Below, piece by piece: positions 55,763-64,000 of a stretch of DNA of 64,000 nucleotides. The notes beneath the pieces were generated by a model. That model made no database searches. It was not told the DNA's origin and saw nothing but the letters and a program-made list of their open reading frames with translations. A program made the translations under genes and the position numbers. Where the stretch lies: contig BTPG01000001.1 in the NCBI GenBank assembly GCA_036245525.1, positions 222,282,889 through 222,346,888 on the forward strand, in the 5' to 3' direction. This DNA comes from Semisulcospira habei. Taxonomy: Eukaryota; Mollusca; Gastropoda; Semisulcospiridae. Positions within the stretch are counted from its first letter, which is position 1. Every line of letters starts with the position of its first letter.

Positions 55763-58700
55763 ATGACGGACAATGCTCAAGGTTTACGAAACGTGTTTCA
55801 CACAACAGACTTGCCTATATCTAATAGTAACAATGTTTATGAATCGATAGAAATGTCTTTTTCTGTCATACAAGATAATCTTCTTACAGGCAGTGTAAAG
55901 ATTCAAGTTGTTGCAAAAATAGAATTTACTAGAGTAGATGGTGAAGTGATTATATCGTATATATCGACAAGACAACACACAGTTAACACAAAAAGAGAAG
56001 TGGAAAACGTGTTTAGAGACAGACTGTTACCTGACTTTCTCCAGGCAATTGACAGTGCAAAAATGAAGGGGTCTGGTTGGCACGAAGGTCATGTACATGA
56101 ACTACAATTAAAGCAGTCAAGGTATCATCCTATACTAGGTAAATCGTGGATACCATTGCCAACAGACGTTGCAAACAAAAAGGCTGTGGTCAATATACAG
56201 AACAATGACAATTTCTGTTTTATGTGGTGTGTGCTTGCTAAACTACATTATGTAAAAACAAGACCTGATCGCGTATCTAACTACACCAAATTTGTAAATG
56301 AACTTAATTTCAGTGGTATTGATTTCCCTGTTAAGATAGAAGACATAGACTTGTTTGAACAATTAAATCCTGGCATATCTGTGAATGTGTATGTATGGGA
56401 TAATGAATCTGATAACAAGTTACAACCCATTAGAGTATCACCACTTGCTCCAACCTACGGACAGTCAGAAGACAAACATGTTGACATGTTACTAATTGGT
56501 GATAATGTTAATTTTCACTACACAATTATCAGAAGTATGTCACGTCTAATTCGCAGTATTGTTTCAAAATATGTTAGTAAACAGGAAGTGTGTAAGAGAT
56601 GTTTACAAAGGTTTTCCTCTATTGAAGTGGCACACAAACATGTTTTACACTGCAGGTCACCTGATGATATACAGACTGTACTTAAGTACCCAGATCCTGG
56701 TAGTCAAGTGTATTTTAAGAACTATGGGAATCAACAAAAGCTGCCGTTTGTAGTGTATGCTGATTTTGAATCACTGGTAGTACCATATGAGGGTCCTGTT
56801 CCAGAATCATTACCAAAGACTATAAAAACTAAGTGACCAAGTGGTGTGTTCTTTCGGATACATTATTGTTAGGTCAGATGGACAGCATTCAGAACCTGTT
56901 ATCTACAGGGGTGAAAATGCAGCATGTCTGTTTTTAACAGAAATGAGACATCTGTATAGTCAGGTAGTACAATATCTCACAACATGTCAGATGCCTTTGG
57001 TGATGACAGAAGAAGACAAACTAAAATTTGATACAGCTGAGATGTGTTGGGTTTGTGAGAAACCTCTGGGATGTGATAAAGTTCGTGACCATGATCACAT
57101 AACTGGACGTTACAGACATACTGCACATAACAAGTGTAATTTATTATTAAAAATAGATCCTAAGACATATAAGTTACCAATCTTTTTCCACAATCTCAAA
57201 GGATATGATTCACACATTATCATGCAGGCTGTGGATGAATCTTACAAAAACATAAGTTGTATTGCACAGATAACTGAAAAGTACTTGACTTTTAGGTTAG
57301 ACAAATTAGCATTTTATGACTCCATGCAACATTTGTCTTTAGGGTTGGCTAGTCTGGCAGATGGACTGACTGAGTATCCAATAACGAGTAAATATTTTGA
57401 GCCAGACTTGATTAAGAAAGGAGTCTATCCGTATGAGTACATCAGTGACTGGGTTGTGTTTGAAGAAACAAGACTACCACCAAAAGATAAATTTTATTCT
57501 ACACTTAATGGTAAAGGTATTTCTGACTCTGATTACCAACATGCACTTGATGCATGGGATAAATTAGGATGTCAGACTATTGGTGACTACCATGACCAGT
57601 ACTTAAAAGCTGACGTTTGTTTGCTAGCAGATGTATTTGAAAGTTACCGTGAAAAGGGTTTGTTGCATTACAGTCTTGACCCTGCTTGTTACATAACTAG
57701 TCCTGGCATGACATGGGATGCATTTTTGAAATCCAGTAAGATATCTATAGACCTGTTGTCTGATCGTACGATGGGTGAAATGGTGGAACGTGGATTGAGG
57801 GGAGGCATAAGTATTGCAGCAAACAATTATGCCAAGGCCAACAACAAATATCTGGATGACCTTGACCAGGGGTTTGACCCCTCAAGGTCAAGGTCATTCA
57901 TTACGTACCTTGACGCTAATAACCTTTATGGGTTCGCAATGTGTGAGTTATTGCCCTTGAAAAACTTTTGTCTGTATGATTTGTCACAGTATGACATAAC
58001 AGACATAACAAACAATATTATAAATCATGACCGAAACGACGCGAAGGGTTGGATCTTTGAAGTAGACCTAGAGTACCCACACCATCTACATGATTACCAT
58101 AATGATTATCCCTTAGCTGTTGAGAAAATGAGTATGACGGGGAAAAAAGAAGACACTAAACTTGTACCGAATCTGAATGATAAATTCAATTACGTTTGCC
58201 ACTATCGCTTGTTACAGTTTTACATCAGACATGGGTTAGTACTAAAGAAAGTTCACAGAGGAATTCAATTTGATCAGAGTGCTTTCATGAAAAATTACAT
58301 AATGAAGAACACAACCCTTCGTGCCAGAGACGGCAACACTGCATTTTACAAAGACTTCTTTAAGCTTATGAACAATGCCTGTTTTGGGAAGACAATGGAA
58401 AATCCTCATCACCGCAAAGATGTGAGACTGGTCACAACTGAATTGGGTGCAATTAAACTTACAGGTAAGCCTCAGTACACAGGGTACAAAGAGTTTCATT
58501 CATCATTGTATGCCGTGTCACTCAAAAAAAAAGATTGTTAAACTGGACAAACCAGTATTCATTGGTATGGCAATTCTTGAGTTGTCAAAATTACTGATGC
58601 TTGAATTTTATTATGATTACTTTAAATTAAAGTATCCTGACTGCCGTCTGTTATACACTGACACCGACTCTATGATCATTGATGTGTGTACTGAAGACTT

Positions 58701-59209
58701 TTATGAAGACATGAAAACAGAGTTACACATGTATGACACGTCTGACTACCCTAAAGACCATCCACTGTTTAGCACACAAAACAAAAAAGTGCCTGGTAAG
58801 TTTAAGGATGAACTGAATGGTGTGCCAATAGTTGAGTATGTTGGTCTGAGATCAAAAATGTATTCTATACTGCACCAAAAGGGAAGTCAGTCAAAAGCCA
58901 AAGGAATTAAAAAAAACAGCAATAAAAAATAAAGACATTCGTCATGAACATTACAAGCAAGTGTTAGATGGTGCATTGATGCCTGATTATCCAAAAAAGT
59001 CACTGAGATCAAATAGACATAATTTAGAAATGATCCAAACACATAAGAAGTCACTTGCAGTTGGGGACACAAAACGTGTTTTTCACAGTAAGGAAAAAGC
59101 TTATGCACCTGGACATTACAGGCTTAAGTTATCTGAAGAAATAGCTGATGAACTGATTGATGAGTTAGTTACTGAAATGAGTAACAGTGTCTGGGGGGAT
59201 AATCTGTAA
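55763..59209 (+). pseudogene. Polinton protein-primed DNA polymerase B, broken by three phase shifts
   Basis: Four consecutive open blocks (55763-56836, to 58541, to 58932, to 59209) carry one polymerase in order. Block 1: an N-terminal domain with NNDNFCFMWCVLAKLHY, a CKRC...H...HC zinc finger and exonuclease motif I, FVVYADFES (about residues 329-337). Block 2: an HNH-like CWVCEKPLGC...RDHDHITG insert, exonuclease motif II FHNLKGYDSH, palm motif A YLDANNLYG and motif B KLMNNACFGK. Block 3: motif C YTDTDS. Block 4: a C-terminal region with KAYAPGH. The blocks are joined at shifts near 56825, 58524-58532 and 58908-58930, all beside A-rich runs and all in the same direction. The enzyme would copy the element from a protein primer. 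The three breaks make it non-functional as read, unless they are sequencing errors. Confidence 0.9.
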
Positions 59210-60124
59210 TTCTTCTCTGACAAATGCCCTCTGTGGTGCAGGGTCGTACAGGTAATAAATTGGTGGATTACCGGGGACTATTTTTTTTATATTGTGTACA
59301 GATGTAGACCAGATGGGGTCTGTTGCCCTGCGTCTGACGTCATTCTCGGCCTCTGCGGGTTGATATAAATATCTTACTTGTTTTGTAAATAAACTTGTGT
59401 CTGGCACTTTTGTTTTTATTTCTGACCCTGACGGCATTGTTTTCAATTTAATAGCATCAGCAGGCTTTACATGGCCTTCATTATTCATTGCTTTTATCAC
59501 ATGTGGCAATCTTTTTACCCACTCAGTGTTACGTGCGTCATGCATGAGTTCCTTAGAATACTGGTAACTGAAAAGTCTCTCTGATAATTGCTTATTGAAG
59601 TTCTCAACAATTGCCTGTGATCTGTGTATGCCAGGAATGCCTCGCCGCACTAGCACATTATGCTTTGCAAATAATTGATTAACTGCTCCTTTAAATTCAG
59701 ATCCATCATCGACCTGCACAAGTCTGGGAAATTTTAAAGGGCCTCGGCTATATATTTTTGATAATGCTGTGGCTACTGTTGAGGCGTTCTTGTCAGTTAT
59801 GGGTTCAGCATCTTTGTACCTTGAAGCTATGTCGACAACTGTTAATGCATATTTGTATCGTTTTATTCTTATTGTGTCATGTGGTAGAAACAAGAGGTCC
59901 ATTTGATGCGTGTCATTTGGTATAGTGTTTACAAAATGTGGTCTTGTTATTTTTCTTGGTGCAGGGAGATATATTTGCCATATAGATTGTTTTTGCAGCC
60001 ACTGTTTTATCTCATTGAGTGTGACATCCCCACCCACGGCTGCATGTAATTTTTCTATTGCAGTCTTTCCTTTCCAGTAGCCAATTGGGGAGTAATATAT
60101 TTTTGATAGTTTAATGTCTGTCAT
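59165..60124 (-). CDS. Polinton retrovirus-like integrase, 319 aa
   Basis: The start chosen is the ATG at 60124 (MTDIKLSKIYYS), which overlaps the end of the upstream gene by 14 bp; a frame from 60160 would add 12 residues. The DDE core is complete: D76 in HQMDLLFLPHD, D139 in QVDDGSEFKG, and E174 in AIVENFNKQ. WKGKTAIEKLHAAV near the N-terminus is a helix typical of Polinton integrases; no HHCC zinc finger is seen. The C-terminal PPIYYLYDPAPQRAFVREEL is in the place of the chromodomain-like end. The enzyme would join element ends to target DNA with 6-bp staggering, as the duplication shows. Its 3' end overlaps the convergent polymerase by 45 bp. The frame is intact. Confidence 0.92.
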   Translation of the reverse strand: MTDIKLSKIYYSPIGYWKGKTAIEKLHAAVGGDVTLNEIKQWLQKQSIWQIYLPAPRKITRPHFVNTIPNDTHQMDLLFLPHDTIRIKRYKYALTVVDIASRYKDAEPITDKNASTVATALSKIYSRGPLKFPRLVQVDDGSEFKGAVNQLFAKHNVLVRRGIPGIHRSQAIVENFNKQLSERLFSYQYSKELMHDARNTEWVKRLPHVIKAMNNEGHVKPADAIKLKTMPSGSEIKTKVPDTSLFTKQVRYLYQPAEAENDVRRRATDPIWSTSVHNIKKIVPGNPPIYYLYDPAPQRAFVREELQIIPPDTVTHFSN

Positions 60125-60542
60125 TTTTTCTAGCAATGAAAACTCCTGTAAAATAAACAAATGTCATTCCCACTAGAACAAAGATTATCTCCCCGTTTCT
60201 TTGTTCTGGACTGGGTTGATAATAGTCACTTAGTTTTGGTTTTGGGATAGACATGTCTTCACCCGTGACAAGATAGTATTCCCTGATTGCGTCATTGACA
60301 TTAGAAAATGTATGCTGTGCGTGACCTTCAAGCCTGAGTTTCTCATTGATGAAATCAAGTTTTTCTATTCTTTGTTTTTCATACTCCTGCTGTGCTTGTG
60401 CTAATTTTTCTGACGCCTCATTGTGTCGTCTCATCTCCAGAGCAGATTCTTCTCTGCCCATTTTTGAAAACAGATAATTTGATCCACTAAATGCCAGGGC
60501 GTTGACAATGGCACCACCCACAATAACAGCTAGTGTCGCCAT
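60111..60542 (-). CDS. Polinton protein with two terminal membrane segments and coiled coil, 143 aa
   Basis: An N-terminal hydrophobic segment (LAVIVGGAIVNALAFSGSNY), a charged coiled-coil middle (RRHNEASEKLAQAQQEYEKQ), and a C-terminal hydrophobic helix (EIIFVLVGMTFVYFTGVFIA) ending in ARKNDRH. From memory of the family, genes of this size and layout lie immediately before the integrase in other invertebrate Polintons; the function is unknown. The start follows AATAAAAATATT. It is probably a virion or assembly membrane protein (inference). The frame is intact. Confidence 0.8.
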   Translation of the reverse strand: MATLAVIVGGAIVNALAFSGSNYLFSKMGREESALEMRRHNEASEKLAQAQQEYEKQRIEKLDFINEKLRLEGHAQHTFSNVNDAIREYYLVTGEDMSIPKPKLSDYYQPSPEQRNGEIIFVLVGMTFVYFTGVFIARKNDRH

Positions 60543-60553
60543 AATATTTTTAT

Positions 60554-60784
60554 TTACATAGATATATTTTCGGGAATAATTCCTTGCTTGACGAGAAAGT
60601 CTTTTGTAGCAATCGACGCTGTTACAACTGCAACTAACTTTGCACTGTCTTCGAAGTCTAATCTACTCAGGTCTGCTGATTTCATTTTGAGTAGACTTTT
60701 TCCCAACATAGAATACGCTACAGCTAGTCCGCTTATCACGGCAGAATGATAGACAAGGTTCATTAAGTTCTTTGTGTCACTCAT
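60554..60784 (-). CDS. Polinton small hydrophobic protein, 76 aa
   Basis: The start is MSDTKNLMNLVYHSAVISG. Hydrophobic helices lie at about residues 11-28 (YHSAVISGLAVAYSMLG) and 47-62 (AKLVAVVTASIATKDFL), and the tail is KQGIIPENISM. It is too small for an enzyme. It lies 11 bp upstream of the 143-residue membrane protein gene in the same direction. Conserved position in Polintons suggests a structural or assembly role; this is inference. Confidence 0.8.
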   Translation of the reverse strand: MSDTKNLMNLVYHSAVISGLAVAYSMLGKSLLKMKSADLSRLDFEDSAKLVAVVTASIATKDFLVKQGIIPENISM

Positions 60785-60819
60785 TTTCTAATGCAATAAA
60801 ATTAAAATAATATTTTTAT

Positions 60820-61275
60820 TTATTGCATGAAAAATGGATCGTAGGGTTTTGACGTTGCTGGTAATGTGGCGACTTCTGGTTTTGTTTTTGGAGTGTCTAA
60901 TTTTTTGGTCACTGTTTGAGTGTGGGGTTTGTATTTTTTCCATAGCCTGTAGCCTACGTAACCAAATCCTACAACAAATCCACCAAATATATATTTTGTT
61001 GTTCCGGGTTCGGGATTAGACTTAGTTAGTCTTCCACTTTGATGAGGGGGTGATTGTGTTGGTATTGATGATCCTGACGGTAGTGACACTGGTGTAGAGG
61101 CTGGGTCAGTTACATAAGCCTTTTCTGTTAATGCCTGAAGCTGTAATTTTTTTTGTCTGTTATATTCAGCTAATCCTTTTCCTGCCTCTACCCTTCCTGG
61201 ACTTTTAGTCTTAGTCACCATTGAAACCTGTGTCAAAACAGGGTTCGGTTGTGGAGTCGTCTGGGTCTCGTCCAT
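60820..61275 (-). CDS. Polinton single-pass membrane protein, 151 aa
   Basis: The first 95 residues are soluble, rich in Thr, Ser, Pro and Lys (TKTKSPGRVEAGKGLAEYNR). One membrane helix follows (YIFGGFVVGFGYVGYRLW, about residues 96-113) and then a basic tail (KKYKPHTQTVTKKLDTPK). There is no cleavable signal. The start overlaps the end of the upstream gene by 65 bp in another frame, which indicates co-transcription. The family function is unknown. Confidence 0.8.
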   Translation of the reverse strand: MDETQTTPQPNPVLTQVSMVTKTKSPGRVEAGKGLAEYNRQKKLQLQALTEKAYVTDPASTPVSLPSGSSIPTQSPPHQSGRLTKSNPEPGTTKYIFGGFVVGFGYVGYRLWKKYKPHTQTVTKKLDTPKTKPEVATLPATSKPYDPFFMQ

Positions 61276-61732
61276 TTTCTTCTGCAGAAAAATTTATTTT
61301 GGAGAAATCAATATGACTCCCGGTAACAAGTAAGGTTACCAGAGGTGCAAGGTAATTTCCAAACTTGTAAAACATGACACATGCTAATTTGCCAATTGAA
61401 CTTGAAACAATCGGGTTGCTTTCAAGGTCGTGTGATAGACTGTCAGTGTCTACCGGTAGGAAGTGACTCACTGCTTTTGTGTATAGGCATACAAGAGATC
61501 GACTCAAATCACGAGTCATTAGTGAAGCGATATGATTTTCATATTTAGAATGTAGTTTAATTAATTCGTCGGGTGAGAGGGATTCTATATCTTCTGTCAT
61601 GTACTGTTTTCCGAGATAAGTTTTGGACTTCCCTGAAACAATCACAGACAAAAGACGCTGTTTTTTAGAGTCTAAGTCTTTGTTTTCTACAGCATTGATA
61701 TCGTTTAGAAGAAGTAATTCGTCCGGATTCAT
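61211..61732 (-). CDS. Polinton conserved-type protein next to the right terminal repeat, 173 aa
   Basis: The start MNPDELLLLNDINAVEN follows TTTTTATTATAAA. It is mainly alpha-helical (DELIKLHSKYENHIASLMTR, LVCLYTKAVSHFLPV, VMFYKFGNYLAPLVTLLVTG) with an acidic, disordered end (SAEENGRDPDDSTTEP). A weak membrane segment is possible at GNYLAPLVTLLVTG. It is the first gene inward from the right end. I believe similar proteins occur in other invertebrate Polintons, but no function can be assigned. Only about 40 bp separate it from the terminal repeat. Confidence 0.8.
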   Translation of the reverse strand: MNPDELLLLNDINAVENKDLDSKKQRLLSVIVSGKSKTYLGKQYMTEDIESLSPDELIKLHSKYENHIASLMTRDLSRSLVCLYTKAVSHFLPVDTDSLSHDLESNPIVSSSIGKLACVMFYKFGNYLAPLVTLLVTGSHIDFSKINFSAEENGRDPDDSTTEPCFDTGFNGD

Positions 61733-61771
61733 TTTATAATAAAAAATATTAATTTATTACTTTTAATTAAA

Positions 61772-62062
61772 GTCAATAAACTACGCATTTCAGAATAAAC
61801 ACGCATACATCGTTGATATACTGTTTAGCTCGGGTGCTGAGGTCAATGCTTATAGAGATTAAACAATGTATTTTCCAAAAGAACCAAATTTATTTACGCC
61901 GCATTGACAAACTTGCGTTTATTTGAAATCACTGGGGTGAATTAAAGATGGGGTGGCGGTCGCGTAGTAAATGGAGGGGACATTGTCAAAATGTCGCGAT
62001 TTTTGTGACTAATGCGGCGTTAATGAATTTGGTGCTTTTGGAAAATACATTGTTTAATCTCT
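61772..62062 (-). repeat. Polinton right terminal inverted repeat
   Basis: Reverse complement of 46021-46312. The palindromic unit is again complete (61854-62062), so the element carries four copies of the AGAGATTAAACAATG end motif. Confidence 0.97.
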
Positions 62063-62068
62063 CTCTCA
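62063..62068. repeat. Polinton target-site duplication, right
   Basis: CTCTCA, identical to 46015-46020. Confidence 0.95.
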
Positions 62069-62796
62069 CGTGGTTAACATGTCTTCCAGACACAACGCAT
62101 GTTACCGCGGGACCGTTACGCCATATAAAAAAGGAAATAATTATTGAAAATGATGTACGTATTTGTTGCAGCAGATTTTACCGTTTGACCCCGATTTCCT
62201 TGGTACATTACCATGTGCACGGCGCAGAAGGCAAGTACACACCAGAGGCGTAGGAACCGGTGTGGGATTGGGGAGGGGGGATAGGATGAGGGGAGGGGGG
62301 GAGGGAGTGAGTGGGGCACTGGGTCGACTGTTGCACGTCATTTTCAATGGCCAGCACCCGCCTGTCATAGTTCCAAAGGCTTTATTTTGAGATATTTTTA
62401 GCCCCACGCTAAAATCTGGCGGCAGTGCAGAGGGACAGTGTGGGCAGTTACTGGCCTGGAACAGTTTCCTGCTATTGGGGGCTGGCATCCACAGAAACCT
62501 GGTGAGAGGAGCGGGTGGGTGCATCGGGAAGTGGGGGGGGGGGGGATGGTTACAATGTTTTTTGGCATTTCGTAAAGGTGTGATCTTTATTTTAGGTTGG
62601 TGTACTCCCCCCCCCCTCCCCACACACACACACACAGACGTTGATTTTTTTGTGGGCTGACGGTAAGATAGGGCTGGGAAGTAAACAGGAGCTATAATAT
62701 TGTATTTGTGAAATACGCCCATCTGTAAGCTCCGCAAACACGCTTTCAATTTCTTGTGTATTACCCACATCCCTTTCCTGTCATTGTTTGGTGTTG
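62069..62796. other. No gene seen; right flank of the Polinton
   Basis: G-rich runs (62264-62305, 62532-62545) and a poly-C plus CA stretch near 62608-62636. Frames here are low-complexity products of composition. Confidence 0.4.
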
Positions 62797-62800
62797 TTAA

Positions 62801-62976
62801 ACCCGTTGAGTGCCGAGAACATTCGAACATCACCCGACTGCAAAGGTACAGATCCTCATGAGCCCCCGCAGTTGCGGGGACTCATGAGTATCTATGCCTT
62901 TTCTTTTGCTGACACCACTTTCAATCCCTGTGCCTGGGATATCTACATTTTTATTGAGTGATTTGAAAAAAAAAAT

Positions 62977-63018
<42 letters not shown>

Positions 63019-63192
63019 TTATTTATTTATTTTTATTTTTTTTATTTTTTTATTTATTTATTTATTCATTTTTTTTTTTTGGGGGGGGGGGGGGGGCGGG
63101 GTTAGCTGGGGGGAGCTGGGTTGGGGGGGGAGGGGAGTCTTAAATTAAGGAAGATTGCAAAAACACAGCCTGCGTCAGCTGGCACTGACGGG
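62801..63192 (+). mobile_element. piggyBac-like MITE expanded by simple repeats
   Basis: Ends ACCCGTTGAGTGCCGAG ... GGCACTGACGGG with TTAA at 62797-62800 and 63193-63196. The central hairpin (62845-62905) and AACACAGCCTGCGTCAGCTG segment match 45797-46006. Between them a TTATTATTA/TTTATTTA run (62970-63075) and a poly-G tract (63080-63135) have expanded the copy from 210 to about 392 bp. Confidence 0.8.
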
Positions 63193-63196
63193 TTAA

Positions 63197-63871
63197 GCCA
63201 ACTAGGTCTGTGGTCATCGGTCTATGGATACAGTTCTCTCCCTTACTGTGCTTTGTCCTACCTACTTCTTACCTTGTCTTCTGTCTTTCTTTCTTTCTTT
63301 CTTTGATGTGCAGGAGACAGCTCCCTCTGTGAGAGCCCGGCAACGTACATGGGAAACAATGGCAGCTTGGGAGGAGAGGGTGGGGTGTTTCCAAACTTTA
63401 AAACGTGTATACAGTTTAACCCTGTGCGCGTCGGTTGCGGTTTTTGTCTCGATGATCCCTACCGGAATCATCGCGACTACAACTGCTACCAACACTGAAA
63501 GGGTTAAACAAAGTTGGGGGAGGGGGAATCCCTGAATCCGCACCCCCGCCAAAATCAGCCCCTGCTAGTGCATGAATAATCTTCCAATACAATGCTGACT
63601 TTGCCTTTGGATATCTTCCACAACTGTATGAATAAATCCCATTAAATGCACGCACACCCGGCATGACAGTTGAATAAGCATTTATAAATAGGTCTTATGC
63701 ACATGCACGTAGACCCACTCAAACGTAACATAGACTTCTGGTGCAACAGCTTCTTGAATACTCTGCACTAAGTGCTGGCACAGATAGCCCGTACTTATTC
63801 GTGCAAACAGAAGTGAACGTTAAATAAACATATTCACGAATCTCACACACAGAAATCTTGCACACAACACA

Positions 63872-63943
<72 letters not shown>

Positions 63944-63960
63944 GCGCTAAGCACAGCCAG
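63197..63960. other. No gene seen
   Basis: Contains a CTTT run (63283-63304), an AACCCTGTGCGCGTC / CACTGAAAGGGTTAAAC pair near 63418-63510 and a CA microsatellite at 63873-63940. Confidence 0.4.
63873..63940. repeat. (CA)n microsatellite
   Basis: An almost pure CA run of about 68 bp. Confidence 0.92.
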
Positions 63961-64000
63961 TTAACCCCTTCCCTGCCACTGCACGTACATTTCTGAAATC
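63961..64000 (+). mobile_element. Start of another piggyBac-like MITE, cut by the window end
   Basis: TTAACCCCTTCCCTGCCACTG at the edge (TTAA 63961-63964) is the left-end motif of the MITE family seen at 34356 and 45797. Confidence 0.55.

Larger units (their letters stand above)
46021..62062. mobile_element. Polinton/Maverick element, 16,042 bp
   Basis: The element has terminal inverted repeats of about 291 bp, 5'-AG and CT-3' ends, and a perfect 6-bp duplication. It encodes the diagnostic set: protein-primed DNA polymerase B, retrovirus-like integrase, FtsK/A32-type ATPase, major capsid protein and a probable minor capsid protein. The eight other genes are small or membrane proteins. An adenain-like cysteine protease was not found in any frame. 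Known biology: Polintons are self-synthesising DNA transposons with virus-like capsid genes. The polymerase and one membrane protein are broken in this copy and a LINE lies at 55277-55716. Confidence 0.97.

Noticed and set aside
60125..60160. Longer integrase from 60160
   Set aside because: These 12 codons overlap the preceding membrane protein; the ATG at 60124 gives the shorter overlap used by compact elements.

Overview
This window looks like repeat-rich, intron-rich nuclear DNA from a marine invertebrate, most likely a mollusc (gastropod or bivalve). That is inferred from the density of nested transposons, long (CA)n, (AT)n and poly-G/C runs, an AIG1/GIMAP-type GTPase gene, and an invertebrate-type Polinton; no species marker was identified. 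Only one gene that could belong to the host is visible: an AIG1/GIMAP-like GTPase split over two exons (9251-9432 and 16111-16617), separated by a 6.7 kb intron full of repeats. Nearly everything else is mobile DNA.

Layout. 1-5807: an LTR retrotransposon on the minus strand (family A) with a gag-protease gene but no reverse transcriptase or integrase; its 3' LTR is interrupted by an internally deleted LINE. 6913-8897: a solo LTR (family B). 9 to 17 kb: the GTPase gene, MITEs, hairpins, a degenerate periodic repeat and a G-rich minisatellite. 17.9 to 30.15 kb: a three-level nest in which remains of a Ty3/gypsy-like element (family C) carry a solo family-B LTR with a CCGGG duplication, and that LTR carries a 7.2 kb TTAA-flanked DNA transposon (19007-26168). 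30.8 to 35.4 kb: a TTAA-flanked foldback element, hairpins and a 0.7 kb minisatellite inside a MITE. 35386-43927: a second copy of the TTAA transposon, carrying two LINE insertions for which the first copy serves as the empty site. 44.6 to 46.0 kb: small TTAA-flanked hairpins and a MITE.

The main find is a complete-length Polinton/Maverick at 46021-62062 (16,042 bp). It has terminal inverted repeats of about 291 bp, a perfect 6-bp target duplication CTCTCA and 5'-AG...CT-3' ends. It encodes a protein-primed family B DNA polymerase, a retrovirus-like integrase, a packaging ATPase, a double jelly-roll-type major capsid candidate, a probable minor capsid (penton) protein and eight further proteins, several with membrane segments. 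No adenain-like protease was seen. The polymerase is split by three phase shifts, each beside an A-rich run. A membrane protein gene carries one stop and one more such shift, the ATPase P-loop has lost its conserved glycine, and a 440 bp LINE fragment lies between two genes. The copy is therefore recent in structure but probably decaying, unless the shifts are assembly errors.

Within the Polinton the genes fall into opposing blocks: three minus-strand genes at the left, alternating structural genes in the middle (capsid, ATPase, polymerase on plus), and a five-gene minus-strand block ending in the integrase, whose 3' end overlaps the polymerase 3' end. Most start codons sit directly after an AATAAAA-like motif, which suggests a shared virus-like promoter element. 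Target-site duplications and empty sites allow an unusually complete relative dating of insertions across the window.
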